From an uncultured Candidatus Saccharibacteria bacterium (GTDB lineage Bacteria; Patescibacteriota; Saccharimonadia; Saccharimonadales; Saccharimonadaceae), in assembly GCA_947304395.1 (NCBI GenBank), contig CAMZBA010000007.1, forward strand, positions 1-54,010: a stretch of 54,010 bases of DNA, given 5' to 3'. Under the pieces are notes generated by a model. The model was not told where the DNA came from. It saw nothing but the letters and a program-made list of their open reading frames with translations, and ran no database searches. Every line of letters begins with the position of its first letter. Position 1 is the first letter of the stretch. The position numbers and the translations under genes are program-made. Positions 34,541-43,300 of this stretch are shown here, piece by piece.

Positions 34541-35434
34541 ATGATTCGATTATTGCGAAATCAAGGCTGTGATGCGGTATTAAGTTGGCGCGCCACGAGC
34601 GATGGGTACGGATTTGATGATGGTTGGCCTGTTTTGCGAACGGATGGCTTTAGGCCAGACCCGATAACGACGAGTGCCGATGTGTTTGGGTGTTGTCGAC
34701 ATCAGTATATGGATACTCATCCCTGCATGCTAGTGTCGAAAAGTTATGGGAAAACGTATGATCTGGTTTCTTGCGGCGCCAAGCGGGACCAGCTCATTAT
34801 GTTAACAACGGATCGATTCGATATCGGGAAGGATAACGCTCAGATTACTGCGGAAGGAGCCGATATTCCCCTCTTTGCATTCACGGATAGAACCAGAAGT
34901 AGTGGATGGAAGGATCAATGGGGACGCTCGGTTATTCGGTTCGATGATCCAGATGGTTATGTCTTGGTTAAGATCCAGCCTAAGACGTGGAGCTCTCCAT
35001 TCGGGTATGCCTATTCGTGGCGTTTTGGCCATCTTCATATTGGTGGGGCGGAGCGTCTAGAGGAGTTCGAGAAGGATCCGATGGCATACTTTGAGAAAAA
35101 AGTGCCGGAGGGAGAGAGGTTTGATGCTGTCCTTGCTCGCTACCGTGAACGAAAGAACCTCAGGAGCAGGTTCGAACGGATTGTTGCGGAACATACTTTC
35201 GCGTCGCTTCCCGTAGAGGGCATTTTTACGTTTGGCCCAAACGCGGTATCAGTGTTCTTCGGAGACAAGAAGATTAACTTTTATTATCACAAAGATAGTC
35301 TGAAGTCGTTCAAGAAGTGCGTGGAGCAAATCGATGACATTTATCGCATCAGCTTTGCGCCCGTTTGGCACCATGGCGGAAATCTCTGTGCGGAAGCAAT
35401 ATCTGGCTCTAAGTATTGTCGTCTTTGTGATTAG
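34541..35434 (+). CDS. Accessory protein of unknown family
   Basis: 297 residues, no family recognised. The start is ATG 34541, preceded by AGGAGGTGG; an in-frame ATG 180 bases upstream has no site. The product is soluble and rich in Trp, Asp and Cys, with HLHIGG near 175, a charged helical part near 185-235, and a C-terminal CRLCD that may bind metal with nearby Cys. The leader contains an inverted repeat AACCCAC/GTGGGTT (about 34459-34495). A terminator follows that can also end pth. Confidence 0.65.
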   Translation: MIRLLRNQGCDAVLSWRATSDGYGFDDGWPVLRTDGFRPDPITTSADVFGCCRHQYMDTHPCMLVSKSYGKTYDLVSCGAKRDQLIMLTTDRFDIGKDNAQITAEGADIPLFAFTDRTRSSGWKDQWGRSVIRFDDPDGYVLVKIQPKTWSSPFGYAYSWRFGHLHIGGAERLEEFEKDPMAYFEKKVPEGERFDAVLARYRERKNLRSRFERIVAEHTFASLPVEGIFTFGPNAVSVFFGDKKINFYYHKDSLKSFKKCVEQIDDIYRISFAPVWHHGGNLCAEAISGSKYCRLCD

Positions 35435-35459
35435 TTGTTTTTTTCAAAATCGCGCCAAA

Positions 35460-35491
35460 AGGGTTGCCCATTATGGGTGGCCCTATTTTTT
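35460..35491. terminator. Terminator between accessory gene and pth
   Basis: AGGGTTGCCC/GGGTGGCCCT with three wobble pairs, then ATTTTTT. It overlaps the pth stop region. Confidence 0.7.
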
Positions 35492-36004
35492 GCCGATAAA
35501 GCTTTCTGCTTCGTGAAGAATTTTCGGTAGCTCTGCGTACTCCTGCTCGTTGAAGCGTGATAAAACGAAGTCCGTATCGCCAATTTTGCTACGGAGGTTG
35601 TCGTTGGCGGTGCCGATGCGAAGACGTGGAAAGTCTTCCGTACTGAGGTGTGCGATGAGGGATTTTAAGCCATTATTCCCGCCTGCGCTTCCCCGTTCGC
35701 GAAAACGAATTTTGCCGAATTCTAAATTAAAGTCATCGCAGATTACTAAAATGTCTTGCGGTGAGAGTTTGTAGAAATCAAGGACCGATCGGACACTTTG
35801 GCCAACTTCGTTGTAGTAGGTTTGGGCTTTAACTAACAAGATATCGTGCTCGTCATCTTTGGCGATAAGTGCATTAAACTTAGGCTTATTTTGCCAGTTC
35901 AGCTTGTGAATTTTGGCATAAAAATCGAGTGCCAAAAAACCAAGATTATGGCGCGTAAAATTGTATTTACTGCCAGGATTGCCAAAACCGACAATGATTT
36001 TCAT
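35483..36004 (-). CDS. pth: Peptidyl-tRNA hydrolase
   Basis: Cleaves peptidyl-tRNA released from stalled ribosomes. 173 residues. Motifs: VGFGNPGSKYNFTRHNLGF (catalytic His in TRHN), KAQTYYNEVGQSV (usual TYMN), ICDDFNLEFGKIRFRERGSAGGNNGLKS (Asp and the GGHNG loop, with Asn for His) and FPRLRIG. The start is the ATG seven bases after TACAAT, giving MKIIVGFGNPG; the ORF extends further upstream but without a promoter. Notable beside the minimal-ORF RNA near 15 kb, because such ORFs load this enzyme. Confidence 0.93.
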   Translation of the reverse strand: MKIIVGFGNPGSKYNFTRHNLGFLALDFYAKIHKLNWQNKPKFNALIAKDDEHDILLVKAQTYYNEVGQSVRSVLDFYKLSPQDILVICDDFNLEFGKIRFRERGSAGGNNGLKSLIAHLSTEDFPRLRIGTANDNLRSKIGDTDFVLSRFNEQEYAELPKILHEAESFIGKK

Positions 36005-36076
36005 AAGATAGATTGTAGCATAGTATGACGGCATAGATTTAGCCTAGCTTGCTATATTTATGGAAGTTGTTCAGCC

Positions 36077-36105
36077 AAAAAATTACCCCGACTGTTAGGT
36101 CGGGG
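36077..36105 (-). terminator. Terminator of the PhoH-like gene
   Basis: Minus strand CCCCGAC/GTCGGGG followed by TAATTTTTT. Confidence 0.88.
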
Positions 36106-36137
36106 TAGTCCAGAAAAAAGGGGTGAACAAATGTTTT

Positions 36138-37805
36138 TCATCCGAGAGGCGGAAACGTAGGCATGCCAAACATGGCTGCCTTAGCGCCAGGTCGAACAAT
36201 AGCATTAACGTCGTCGTACGGCCAGATGACGATGGCGGCCTGCGGATTTCTGGCGTGGCGAATGCACTCTCTTATGACTGCGGCTTTGTGCCACTCGTAT
36301 CTGTTCTCGCGTTGAGTTGAATCGGCCGTAAATATCGCTTTTCCGTCAACGGCTCGACTCTCAATATTCCTGATTATGGCTGCGCTCTGGAACTGAGCTT
36401 CCTCCACGATGATGTTTCCGCTCAGGCTTTCGCCGGGTATCTCAGAAGCTGGTTTTATCGTCATTCGGGCCACTATTGTTTTCGCCCTATCGTTGATTTC
36501 CCAATCTTCTAGCTTTTTGCCTTCTGCTCCTTTGTCTCCGTGCTCTGCAATCATGGTGCGCGCGCATTCGAAGCACTGTGTTACCATCCCGGCGTACTTT
36601 TTGTCGTTGTCGCCGGGCAGGGTCAGATGGTCTATCAGAGTTCTATCTGGCGGAACGAGTGTTGTATGCTTGATGTGTGGCAATAGGGATTGTTGCTTAT
36701 TATCTTTCTTCTTTCTCTTCCCCTCATAGAAGAGCGTTGCCTCTGCGCGCTGCGCCGTTTGCTTACGGGCATTTTGCGTACGATTATTATCGCATTCTTT
36801 TCCGACGATATTTTCTTCAATTTCCGCTTCATGCCGACGATCGTCTTTGGCGTTGGCCTTTCTTCCGTTGCGTCCTTGCCTTCTTTTTTTGCTACGATTT
36901 GTTTCTGGCCTAGAACTGTAGCAATTGGCAAGAAGCGCGGGGTTAATGGCGCCCATAGCCTCAATGGATGTGCCTGTAGCTATGTATGTTTTGCCACATC
37001 CTGCAGGGCCGACGAAGAAAACGATTTTGCAAGATGGAATACTCATTGATTCCATTGCGATTGCCTGGTATCTATTATGCGGTTTAATGTACTGATACTG
37101 TGCATAGTATTTTAGCGGGACGATTGCCCTCTCGTCTGCATCGTATCTTCCTATCATATTGTAGTCATCCGTTTCCGTGAAGAAGAAGTATTCGTTTGGG
37201 TACGGAGTATCTGCAAGATAGGAGTGCAATTCCTCTAGGGACAGGCGCTTTTGCCTACGCCACATCGCGCAAAGCTCGGGGATATTTGTGACCGAGTGCC
37301 AGCCCTTGTAGATCTCTGGATCATAAAAGGTTATTGGGCACTTTGTCTGTCCCTGAGCGGCCAAGGGTAATGATTGATCGGCGGTAAGAATTTCGTTTCC
37401 TCGGCCATGCTCTGGATCGTACCAGCGATTCGCTAAGTGAAACAGATCTCTAACAGCGTCTCGCTTGATATTTTCAGAGATTGCGCCACTGTTATGTTTG
37501 CCATGGTCGACGATAATGCTGATATTACCCTTGTTGTATCGAGTTGCATCGTCGATTTCTTCCGATTCGCCCGTTCTCAAGATGTCAACAATGTAACCGA
37601 GAAGTTCTGCGGCTAATTCACCGTTGTCGCTGGATTGCCCGATATACTCGTTGGCCATTTCGGCCCAGAGCGTAGAGATGATAAACTTACGCCCGGGCAG
37701 TTCTGCATTCGGACTGAATAATTCCGGTGATCTGAGTGCGGTCATGAAATCCAGTATGTAATATTTGTCATCCTGGAATATGAAGCGTTTCGGTCGTTGT
37801 TGCAT
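36138..37805 (-). CDS. PIN-PhoH-like ATPase with a basic insertion
   Basis: 555 residues; start ATG after GGAGGGAAG. The N-terminal half fits a PIN nuclease domain (acidic YILDFMTALRSPELF at the start, ILTADQSLPLA near 165). The C-terminal half is PhoH-like: NRYQAIAMESM, Walker A VGPAGCGKTYIATG, LPGDNDKK, Walker B NIIVEEAQ and sensor FTADSTQRE. This is the PhoH2 layout, an RNA-directed NTPase/RNase. Between Walker A and the LPGD motif lies an unusual insertion of about 75 residues very rich in Lys, Arg and Asn. Accessory-style ribosome site and terminator. Core metals of the PIN domain look partly replaced. Confidence 0.8.
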   Translation of the reverse strand: MQQRPKRFIFQDDKYYILDFMTALRSPELFSPNAELPGRKFIISTLWAEMANEYIGQSSDNGELAAELLGYIVDILRTGESEEIDDATRYNKGNISIIVDHGKHNSGAISENIKRDAVRDLFHLANRWYDPEHGRGNEILTADQSLPLAAQGQTKCPITFYDPEIYKGWHSVTNIPELCAMWRRQKRLSLEELHSYLADTPYPNEYFFFTETDDYNMIGRYDADERAIVPLKYYAQYQYIKPHNRYQAIAMESMSIPSCKIVFFVGPAGCGKTYIATGTSIEAMGAINPALLANCYSSRPETNRSKKRRQGRNGRKANAKDDRRHEAEIEENIVGKECDNNRTQNARKQTAQRAEATLFYEGKRKKKDNKQQSLLPHIKHTTLVPPDRTLIDHLTLPGDNDKKYAGMVTQCFECARTMIAEHGDKGAEGKKLEDWEINDRAKTIVARMTIKPASEIPGESLSGNIIVEEAQFQSAAIIRNIESRAVDGKAIFTADSTQRENRYEWHKAAVIRECIRHARNPQAAIVIWPYDDVNAIVRPGAKAAMFGMPTFPPLG

Positions 37806-37886
37806 AAAGCTTCCCTCCCTCCATTTTTCTGATTGTAAGTAGCTACAATAAAAGGGCCCCAATATAAGGCCCACCTTGTTGGCTTT

Positions 37887-37902
37887 ATTATAGCATATTA
37901 TA
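37887..37902 (-). promoter_or_regulatory. Tandem -10 boxes upstream of the PhoH-like gene
   Basis: Minus strand TATAAT at 37897-37902 and again at 37887-37892, ten bases apart. No good -35. The leader then has GGGCC/GGCCC followed by TTTTATT (about 37848-37870), an attenuator-like hairpin. Confidence 0.45.
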
Positions 37903-38002
37903 GGGCTGTCGTATTTTTGATTTTAACCTAGCAATGTGATGTAATAATGACTAGAAACTGAAACTGTTAAACTGTTTAGCACATTTTTTATGGAGGTGAA
38001 AG

Positions 38003-38659
38003 ATGAGTTTGTCAGAAGTAATGGATGTTTCCGAGCTGTCTCTTGCTAGGATGGACGAAAAAGAATGCTTGGATAAGTTAAGGAGAATTGGACTTATTCC
38101 GGGTTGGCCAAATCCTGACGATGAGCGCGACAGGAAGCGATTAAGCTATTCGGGAGGTTTCTCGATAGATAGCTATTGTGCTGCGCAGATACAAAATATG
38201 CTGCGTGTCGCAAAGAAAGAGAGTCTCGATCAGATAATCGTTGGCCTGATAGTGGACGCTGTTGCGCCGGTGGTTGATTTGACGGTGTTGGCAAAGAGGT
38301 TGGCCGAGGAAATGAGTGTTGGCGGCAATATTGATTGCGGCGACGTTCCAGACGGTCTTCTTATGGCTATTACTAGCGAAGAATTCCAGCCAGTAGTTGC
38401 TTGCGCAATTGCAAACTTGGAGAGCGAGCAGCTTAAGGCGTTGGTCGCCAAACTCGCTCGGAGTAGCATTCGGCTAATTGGTGGGTATCGCGCAGAAATC
38501 GTGCGCGCTATCTACTGTTGCAATATCGTAGACGATGGCGTGTTACTGGGCTGTCTAGCCGACAGTATGTTTGAGGTCGTAGACGACGGCGAACATTATG
38601 TCATATGGGGCTCGGATCGCATTCCTGTTTTGCCTATTGCGATTAACGAGGCAAGATAA
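38003..38659 (+). CDS. Accessory helical protein, unknown
   Basis: 218 residues, not recognised. Mostly helical, no membrane segment (the Val/Ala-rich stretch near 80-95 is too short), with paired helices such as LKALVAKLARSSIRLIGGY. TGGAGGTG lies five bases before the ATG. An upstream TTGATT/17/TGTAAT may be the promoter, and a strong terminator follows. It sits between divergent PhoH and convergent der, as a single-gene cassette. Loosely resembles the helix-pair pattern of the large repeat protein at 26-28 kb, but I see no clear homology. Confidence 0.65.
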   Translation: MSLSEVMDVSELSLARMDEKECLDKLRRIGLIPGWPNPDDERDRKRLSYSGGFSIDSYCAAQIQNMLRVAKKESLDQIIVGLIVDAVAPVVDLTVLAKRLAEEMSVGGNIDCGDVPDGLLMAITSEEFQPVVACAIANLESEQLKALVAKLARSSIRLIGGYRAEIVRAIYCCNIVDDGVLLGCLADSMFEVVDDGEHYVIWGSDRIPVLPIAINEAR

Positions 38660-38701
38660 TATCTTCGTAAAACACGAAAAATGAAGCACTCCTTTTCACT
38701 G

Positions 38702-38727
38702 AGACCGTACGACGTACGGTCTTTTTT
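38702..38727. terminator. Terminator, possibly shared with der
   Basis: AGACCGTAC/GTACGGTCT with a 3-nt loop and six T. Confidence 0.9.
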
Positions 38728-38735
38728 GCAAAAAC

Positions 38736-40037
38736 TTAATCACGGTTACGGAAACTAAAGAAGATTGGCGTGCCGGTAAAATCAAAAGCCTCGCGCAGAC
38801 GGCGTTCGAGGTAACGTTTATAGCTCCAGTGCAGGAGGCTAAGATCACTACCATATACAACAAACCATGGCGGACAAGTATCGGTCTGCACCATATAGCG
38901 AAGTTTTGGGTGTGTATTCTTGAGACCGGCTGGCGGATGTGAACGCACGGCATCTTCGAGGAGCTTATTAAGGTCGGAAGTTTTAAGCTCGGCGTGGCGG
39001 GCTTGGTCGATTTTTTGCGCTAACTCAAAGATTTTAGTAACATTTTTGCCGGTAAGGCTAGATGTCATGATGACGGGTGCATATGGAATGAAGTTAAAAT
39101 CATACTCGAGGTTGTCGAGAATTTCGTCGGACTCTTTATGCTCGAGGTCGGTTTTTGTAACTACAAGAATAATACCTTTACCAGCTTTGATGATTTCGCC
39201 AGCAAGCGATTGGTCGAGTTTGGAGTGTGGCTCGGTGCTATCTATGAGTAAGCAACAGACGTCGGCTTCTTCGATGGCGGCAAGGCTACGTAGGGCGCTG
39301 AATTTTTCGATGCCCACTTCCCTTTTGCCAGGCTTGCGCAGGCCGGCGGTGTCGAGCAATTCGATGGTTTGGCCTTTATATTTGAGCTCGGTGCGGTTAA
39401 TGTCGCGGGTGGTGCCAGAAAGATTTGCCACGATAGCTTGCTGTTTTTTAGCTAAGGAATTAAACAGGCTGGATTTACCAACATTTGGGCGGCCGATGAG
39501 AGCAACTTTTAATGCGTTGGAATCTGGCTCTTTCTTGCCAAGATTGAGGTTAAGAGCTTTGAGCTCTTGTTCGATATTGTCGCGCAACTCATTGAGGTGA
39601 AGCCCGGTTGTTGCGGAGACGCGAAGCGGGTTTTTGATGCCGAGACTATAGAATTCTTCTAGAGGAAGGGCTTCGCCCATATCGGACTTGTTTAGCAGTA
39701 GCAGGACTGGTTTGTTGGACTTGAGGGCTTTCTTGGCGATAAGCTTATCGTCTTGGTTTGGATATTTAGTGGAATCCATGGCGATTAAGATTAGGTCTGC
39801 AGAGGTGACGGCGTCATCGATTTGGTCTTGAATGTGCGTCTCGAACTCGTCGTCTGGATCTTTGAGGCCAGCAGTATCAATGAGGACATATTTGCCCTCT
39901 ACTTTTCCGACTACGTTATCGCGAGTGGTGCCAGCCTCACGCGCGACGATTGCCTGAGGTTTGCGGACGAGTCGATTGAACAAGCTAGATTTACCGGCGT
40001 TAGTTTGGCCGATGATTGCTACTACTGGTAATTTCAT
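38736..40037 (-). CDS. der: Ribosome-assembly GTPase Der (EngA)
   Basis: Double GTPase for 50S subunit maturation. 433 residues. First G domain: GQTNAGKSSLFNRL, DTAG, NKSD; second: GRPNVGKSSLFNSL, DTAGLRKPGKR, TKTD; then the C-terminal KH-like domain ending FFSFRNRD. TAAACT is six bases before the ATG, so the mRNA is probably leaderless. Standalone core gene between accessory cassettes. Confidence 0.96.
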   Translation of the reverse strand: MKLPVVAIIGQTNAGKSSLFNRLVRKPQAIVAREAGTTRDNVVGKVEGKYVLIDTAGLKDPDDEFETHIQDQIDDAVTSADLILIAMDSTKYPNQDDKLIAKKALKSNKPVLLLLNKSDMGEALPLEEFYSLGIKNPLRVSATTGLHLNELRDNIEQELKALNLNLGKKEPDSNALKVALIGRPNVGKSSLFNSLAKKQQAIVANLSGTTRDINRTELKYKGQTIELLDTAGLRKPGKREVGIEKFSALRSLAAIEEADVCCLLIDSTEPHSKLDQSLAGEIIKAGKGIILVVTKTDLEHKESDEILDNLEYDFNFIPYAPVIMTSSLTGKNVTKIFELAQKIDQARHAELKTSDLNKLLEDAVRSHPPAGLKNTHPKLRYMVQTDTCPPWFVVYGSDLSLLHWSYKRYLERRLREAFDFTGTPIFFSFRNRD

Positions 40038-40055
40038 AGCCTTAGTTTAGCAAAA

Positions 40056-40084
40056 TTGACAAAAACGCGCAAGTGTTCTATAAT
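40056..40084 (+). promoter_or_regulatory. Promoter of the 258-residue accessory gene
   Basis: TTGACA, 17 bp, TATAAT. The last eleven spacer and -10 bases, AAGTGTTCTATAATAT in context, recur in the promoter of the paralogue at 40969. Confidence 0.9.
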
Positions 40085-40136
40085 ATATAAGTTACCTATC
40101 AACAATGGTTTGTACTTTTGAAGGGAGGCAAGAAGG

Positions 40137-40913
40137 ATGTGTCGCTACAGAATAGCCACATTGGTACGAAGGGTCGTTCGAGTACGAGATGGGGTGAGAA
40201 GATATCGATCTTCGGCGCCCGGTCTGCCTCTGGCGACGTATGAGCTCCTTGAGGAGGTGTGTGACAAGATTGGATTTGCGCCACGCAAGACTCAGGATCT
40301 CTTTGCCAGAGAGATGGCCGAAGCAATTGAGCGACTCTTTGCAAAAGAGCACGATTCAAGATATGATGAACGCCCAACGGAGAGCAACTTCATGATAAGA
40401 GTGTACACGTATAGCGAGGGGTGCGCTTTTCGGGCTATCGACATTGCCACGGCGACCAATCATTTATATGAGCTATTGTTGGCGTTAAGCAACGACGATA
40501 GCTTTTGTTTGTCGGTATGCAAAAAAATTAAGGCATACGGGGCAAACGGTTGCCACGGCGGTTATTGCTTGACCAACTACGGCTACAATAATGTTTCTGC
40601 TCGCGCGATCGTGCCAGACGAGATCGTCGAGGTGTCGAAGGATTGGTGCCTTCAATTAAAGAACGTAAACACCCAATTGCCTGCCGATTGGCTGCGGCAT
40701 TTGGAGGTGGCCATCGAGAGGCGCATTGTTCAGGTGTTATGCTATTATCTCGATGACGGGGCAAGTTCAACCTCTGTGATTGTCGATGACGCGTTTGTCT
40801 CGAGTGTGATTTATGAGATTGTGCCGAGTGGGCACAAGCTGACAATGCCGACTCCGCCGCTTCGGAAGGTTGTATACTATTCTCGGGTTGCAGGCTGCTC
40901 CCTTACCTGCTAA
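40137..40913 (+). CDS. Accessory protein, first of a paralogous pair
   Basis: 258 residues, family unknown. It aligns along its length with the next gene: R.YR.S.PGLP..TY near the N terminus, then AREMAEAIE, VP.E..E.....W...LK, W..HLEVAIERRI and VDDAFVSSVIYEI. Mostly helical, no signal peptide. GGGAGG lies eight bases before the ATG. It has its own promoter and terminator. The basic N-terminal segment (MCRYRIATLVRRVVRVR) is absent from the paralogue. Confidence 0.7.
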   Translation: MCRYRIATLVRRVVRVRDGVRRYRSSAPGLPLATYELLEEVCDKIGFAPRKTQDLFAREMAEAIERLFAKEHDSRYDERPTESNFMIRVYTYSEGCAFRAIDIATATNHLYELLLALSNDDSFCLSVCKKIKAYGANGCHGGYCLTNYGYNNVSARAIVPDEIVEVSKDWCLQLKNVNTQLPADWLRHLEVAIERRIVQVLCYYLDDGASSTSVIVDDAFVSSVIYEIVPSGHKLTMPTPPLRKVVYYSRVAGCSLTC

Positions 40914-40920
40914 AAATACG

Positions 40921-40946
40921 GCCGCCAGTTGAACTGGCGGCTTTTT
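40921..40946 (+). terminator. Terminator
   Basis: GCCGCCAGT/ACTGGCGGC with a TGA loop, then five T. Confidence 0.93.
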
Positions 40947-40968
40947 ACTGCTCTCGAGTTTCTATCTA

Positions 40969-40997
40969 TTGACAAGAAAGCATAAGTGTTCTATAAT
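40969..40997 (+). promoter_or_regulatory. Promoter of the 244-residue accessory gene
   Basis: TTGACA, 17 bp, TATAAT; shares AAGTGTTCTATAATAT with the promoter of the upstream paralogue. Confidence 0.9.
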
Positions 40998-41040
40998 ATG
41001 AAGATAGATTCATTGTTGAATAGATCTTTCGGAGGTGATT

Positions 41041-41772
41041 ATGCACTATATTTCAGAACGCGTATGGCGTGGTCTTATGCAGGGAAATTTCGAGTATCGA
41101 AATTCCGTCCCCGGATTGCCGATAATTACGTACTGGATTTACGAGCTGGCTTGCTCGAAGTTTGACGAATACGAACAATCCGAGGAGGGGTTCGCATATG
41201 CAATAGCGGATGCTATTAAGCAATACGTAGATATTGTTGACGAAGAGTCCCCCTCGAGTTATCGGGTAAGACGCTCTGATGGCGAGATGTGGCCCTGCCA
41301 TAAGCGCACCCTTGAGTTTGCTCGCTATATCGGGCAGATAATCAAGGTTCTGGGTAGCTTCGACCGAGAAAAATCTGATCAGGAAAAGGCGGAGCAATAT
41401 CAGAGGATTGTCGATTTGGTGAAGGAACGTGGATTTAATATTGATCCTCGTCATCAGTTTGTGCCGCAGGAGCAGTGGCCGGAGTATGTTTCTGAGGCCG
41501 CTGAAAAGTGGCGAGACCACCTGAAAGAGCTCTGTGTTGACGATTATATGACACTGGGCGACGAATGGTTTCTGCATTTCGAGGCGGCTTTGGCCAGACG
41601 GATAATCGAGCGCACGAGGAGTCGCGAGAGGGTATCCTTCGCCGTCGATGAAGCCTTCGTGATGGATGTTATGGCGGAGATTGACTGCACTTTTATGTTT
41701 GGTTACGATGTGAAATTGCAGGCCTTCTCCGTGTTGTTAACGAAAACGAAGAGAGGGTACGTTGTCGCCTAA
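41041..41772 (+). CDS. Accessory protein, second of a paralogous pair
   Basis: 243 residues, family unknown. It matches the upstream gene at EYRNSVPGLPIITYW, FAYAIADAIK, VPQEQWPEY, WRDHLKEL, WFLHFEAALARRI and VDEAFVMDVMAEID. I start at ATG 41041, five bases after GGAGG; the ORF opens two codons earlier with a GTG that overlaps the site. Duplication included the promoter, since the two -10 regions match. A terminator closes the unit. Confidence 0.7.
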   Translation: MHYISERVWRGLMQGNFEYRNSVPGLPIITYWIYELACSKFDEYEQSEEGFAYAIADAIKQYVDIVDEESPSSYRVRRSDGEMWPCHKRTLEFARYIGQIIKVLGSFDREKSDQEKAEQYQRIVDLVKERGFNIDPRHQFVPQEQWPEYVSEAAEKWRDHLKELCVDDYMTLGDEWFLHFEAALARRIIERTRSRERVSFAVDEAFVMDVMAEIDCTFMFGYDVKLQAFSVLLTKTKRGYVVA

Positions 41773-41779
41773 CAAAAAG

Positions 41780-41804
41780 GCCACCGCTTTGGCGGTGGCT
41801 ATTT
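41780..41804. terminator. Terminator between accessory gene and vanZ-like gene
   Basis: GCCACCGC/GCGGTGGC with a TTTG loop, then TATTTT. A-rich on the other side. Confidence 0.88.
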
Positions 41805-41815
41805 TCATGGTTTTG

Positions 41816-42265
41816 TTATCGGGAGACTTTTTTGATTTGTCGGCGGATGCGCCAGCGGCGCCAGAAACAGAAGATAGCTATATAGACTAGAGTGCCAAAT
41901 ATGCCGGCAATAAAATCTAGGAATATGTCACTAATTGCCCCATTGCGCCCCATGATGGTGAGCTGATGAACCTCGTCAATGGCGCCATAAGCGACGCAGA
42001 GGATGATTGGATATAGTAGTAGAGTAAAATTTGGAAATTCTGCGGAATGCAAACCTTTGACGAAGCTAGAGATAGAATAGCCGAGCGCGCCAAATAGCAC
42101 GAAGTGCGCAAGTTTGCGAGCTAGTGTGTTAGAAATACCGAGCCATGCGGAAAAGATGCTCGATTGATTGTTGGAATTTTCTCCGTTAGCTGCCGAAAAA
42201 TGCCAGATAAGAATGACGAAGAAAATCGGAAAGATAATGCGCCAATAACGGCGGATGATTTTCAT
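41816..42265 (-). CDS. VanZ-like family membrane protein
   Basis: 149 residues with four membrane helices. The VanZ-like signature is present: RKLAHFVLFGALGY, then AYGAIDEVHQL and GRNGAISDIFLDFIAGIFG. Function of this family outside teicoplanin resistance is unclear; lipid-carrier or envelope roles are proposed. I start at the ATG of MKIIRRYW; the ORF extends upstream through a tRNA gene and cannot be coding there. A TATAAT box about 50 bases upstream and GGGAG near the start fit this. The tail is basic (RRWRIRRQIKK). Confidence 0.88.
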   Translation of the reverse strand: MKIIRRYWRIIFPIFFVILIWHFSAANGENSNNQSSIFSAWLGISNTLARKLAHFVLFGALGYSISSFVKGLHSAEFPNFTLLLYPIILCVAYGAIDEVHQLTIMGRNGAISDIFLDFIAGIFGTLVYIAIFCFWRRWRIRRQIKKVSR

Positions 42266-42376
42266 TATGATAGTAACTCCCAATTCGTCGCGGTTGATTC
42301 CGCTAGACGTTATATATATTATACCATGTTTTTTCGGTTTGCAAAAGAGCAATGTTTCTGTTAGAATACAGGTATT

Positions 42377-42453
42377 GGTCCCGTCGTCTAGTGGTCTAGG
42401 ACGTCTGGTTCTCATCCAGAAAATCGAGGGTTCGACTCCCTCCGGGATCACCA
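42377..42453 (+). tRNA. tRNA-Glu(CUC) with encoded CCA
   Basis: Acceptor GGTCCCG/CGGGATC, anticodon stem TCTGG/CCAGA around TTCTCAT (anticodon CTC), T loop GGTTCGACTCC, CCA at 42451-42453. TAGAAT lies upstream. Confidence 0.95.
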
Positions 42454-42465
42454 CGAGATAAGCTA

Positions 42466-42488
42466 AAAATGCCCGTAGGGTATTTTTT
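42466..42488 (+). terminator. Terminator after tRNA-Glu
   Basis: ATGCCC/GGGTAT with GTA loop, then a run of T. Confidence 0.8.
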
Positions 42489-42564
42489 GTTTATCTTTGA
42501 GTGGCGCCCCGGGGGAGAAGAACCCGAGGGTTCGTCCGAAGTAGGAGCCGAGCGAGATAGGTTT

Positions 42565-42593
42565 TTGCGCATCCTGTGCTTATTTAATATAAT
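42565..42593 (+). promoter_or_regulatory. Promoter of folA
   Basis: TTGCGC, 17 bp, TATAAT (42588-42593). Confidence 0.65.
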
Positions 42594-42657
42594 TATTGCC
42601 AGTCGAAGTATTCGATGTAGTTTTTGTGTTTTTGGTTTAAGAAAGGGGGGTGGATAT

Positions 42658-43164
42658 ATGAATGTAATTGTTGCGGTTGATCAAAACTGGGCTATAGGTA
42701 AAAAAGGTCAACTACTCTTTCGTATTCGGGAAGATCTTGAGTATTTTCGTGCACTTACTACTGGTAACTGTGTGATATATGGTCGTAAGACTCTTGAGAC
42801 TTTTCCGGGCGGAGAGCCGCTTCCGTACAGAGACAATATAGTCCTTACGGAAAACGAGAGTTTTGAGGTGGATGCCATGGTTGCTCATAGTCTTGACGAG
42901 CTTCGTCGGATTATCCATGATTATCCAACCGAGCAGGTGTATGTTATCGGCGGAGCTAGCGTCTATAGACAGCTGTTGTCGTATTGTGATACGGCTTATG
43001 TTACTAAGATCGATGCCAGCATTGAGGGGGCTGACGCTTTCTTCCCGAATCTTGACATTGACCCAAATTGGCAAATGGCCGAGGAGGGAGAAAATCGGCA
43101 AAGTGGTGATGGCGTTCGGTTCCGGTTCGTTAAGTATCGAAACGAGAGGCCGAGTGACTTTTAA
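42658..43164 (+). CDS. folA: Dihydrofolate reductase
   Basis: Reduces dihydrofolate with NADPH. 168 residues, normal. Motifs: VAVDQNWAIGKKGQLLF (LLF in place of the common LPW), EDLEYFRALT with the catalytic acid, VIYGRKTLETF, LPYRDNIVLT and YVIGGASVYRQL. I start at ATG 42658, after GAAAGGGGGG; a longer in-frame ORF reaches back into the tRNA terminator. The G-rich ribosome site, spaced promoter and own terminator make it look like the accessory cassettes, so it may have been acquired. Confidence 0.93.
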   Translation: MNVIVAVDQNWAIGKKGQLLFRIREDLEYFRALTTGNCVIYGRKTLETFPGGEPLPYRDNIVLTENESFEVDAMVAHSLDELRRIIHDYPTEQVYVIGGASVYRQLLSYCDTAYVTKIDASIEGADAFFPNLDIDPNWQMAEEGENRQSGDGVRFRFVKYRNERPSDF

Positions 43165-43194
43165 AATGTTGGAGTACCAAAAACGCGTAGATTG

Positions 43195-43220
43195 GCCAGG
43201 CCTAAACAGCCTGGCTTTTT
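43195..43220 (+). terminator. Terminator of folA
   Basis: GCCAGGC/GCCTGGC with a 7-nt loop, then five T. Confidence 0.9.
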
Positions 43221-43300
43221 ATTGAACTATAAGTATGGAGCTTCGCTTGCGATGAGATATGCATGCTATCATATACGTATAGGCTAATATAGGAGTCAAA

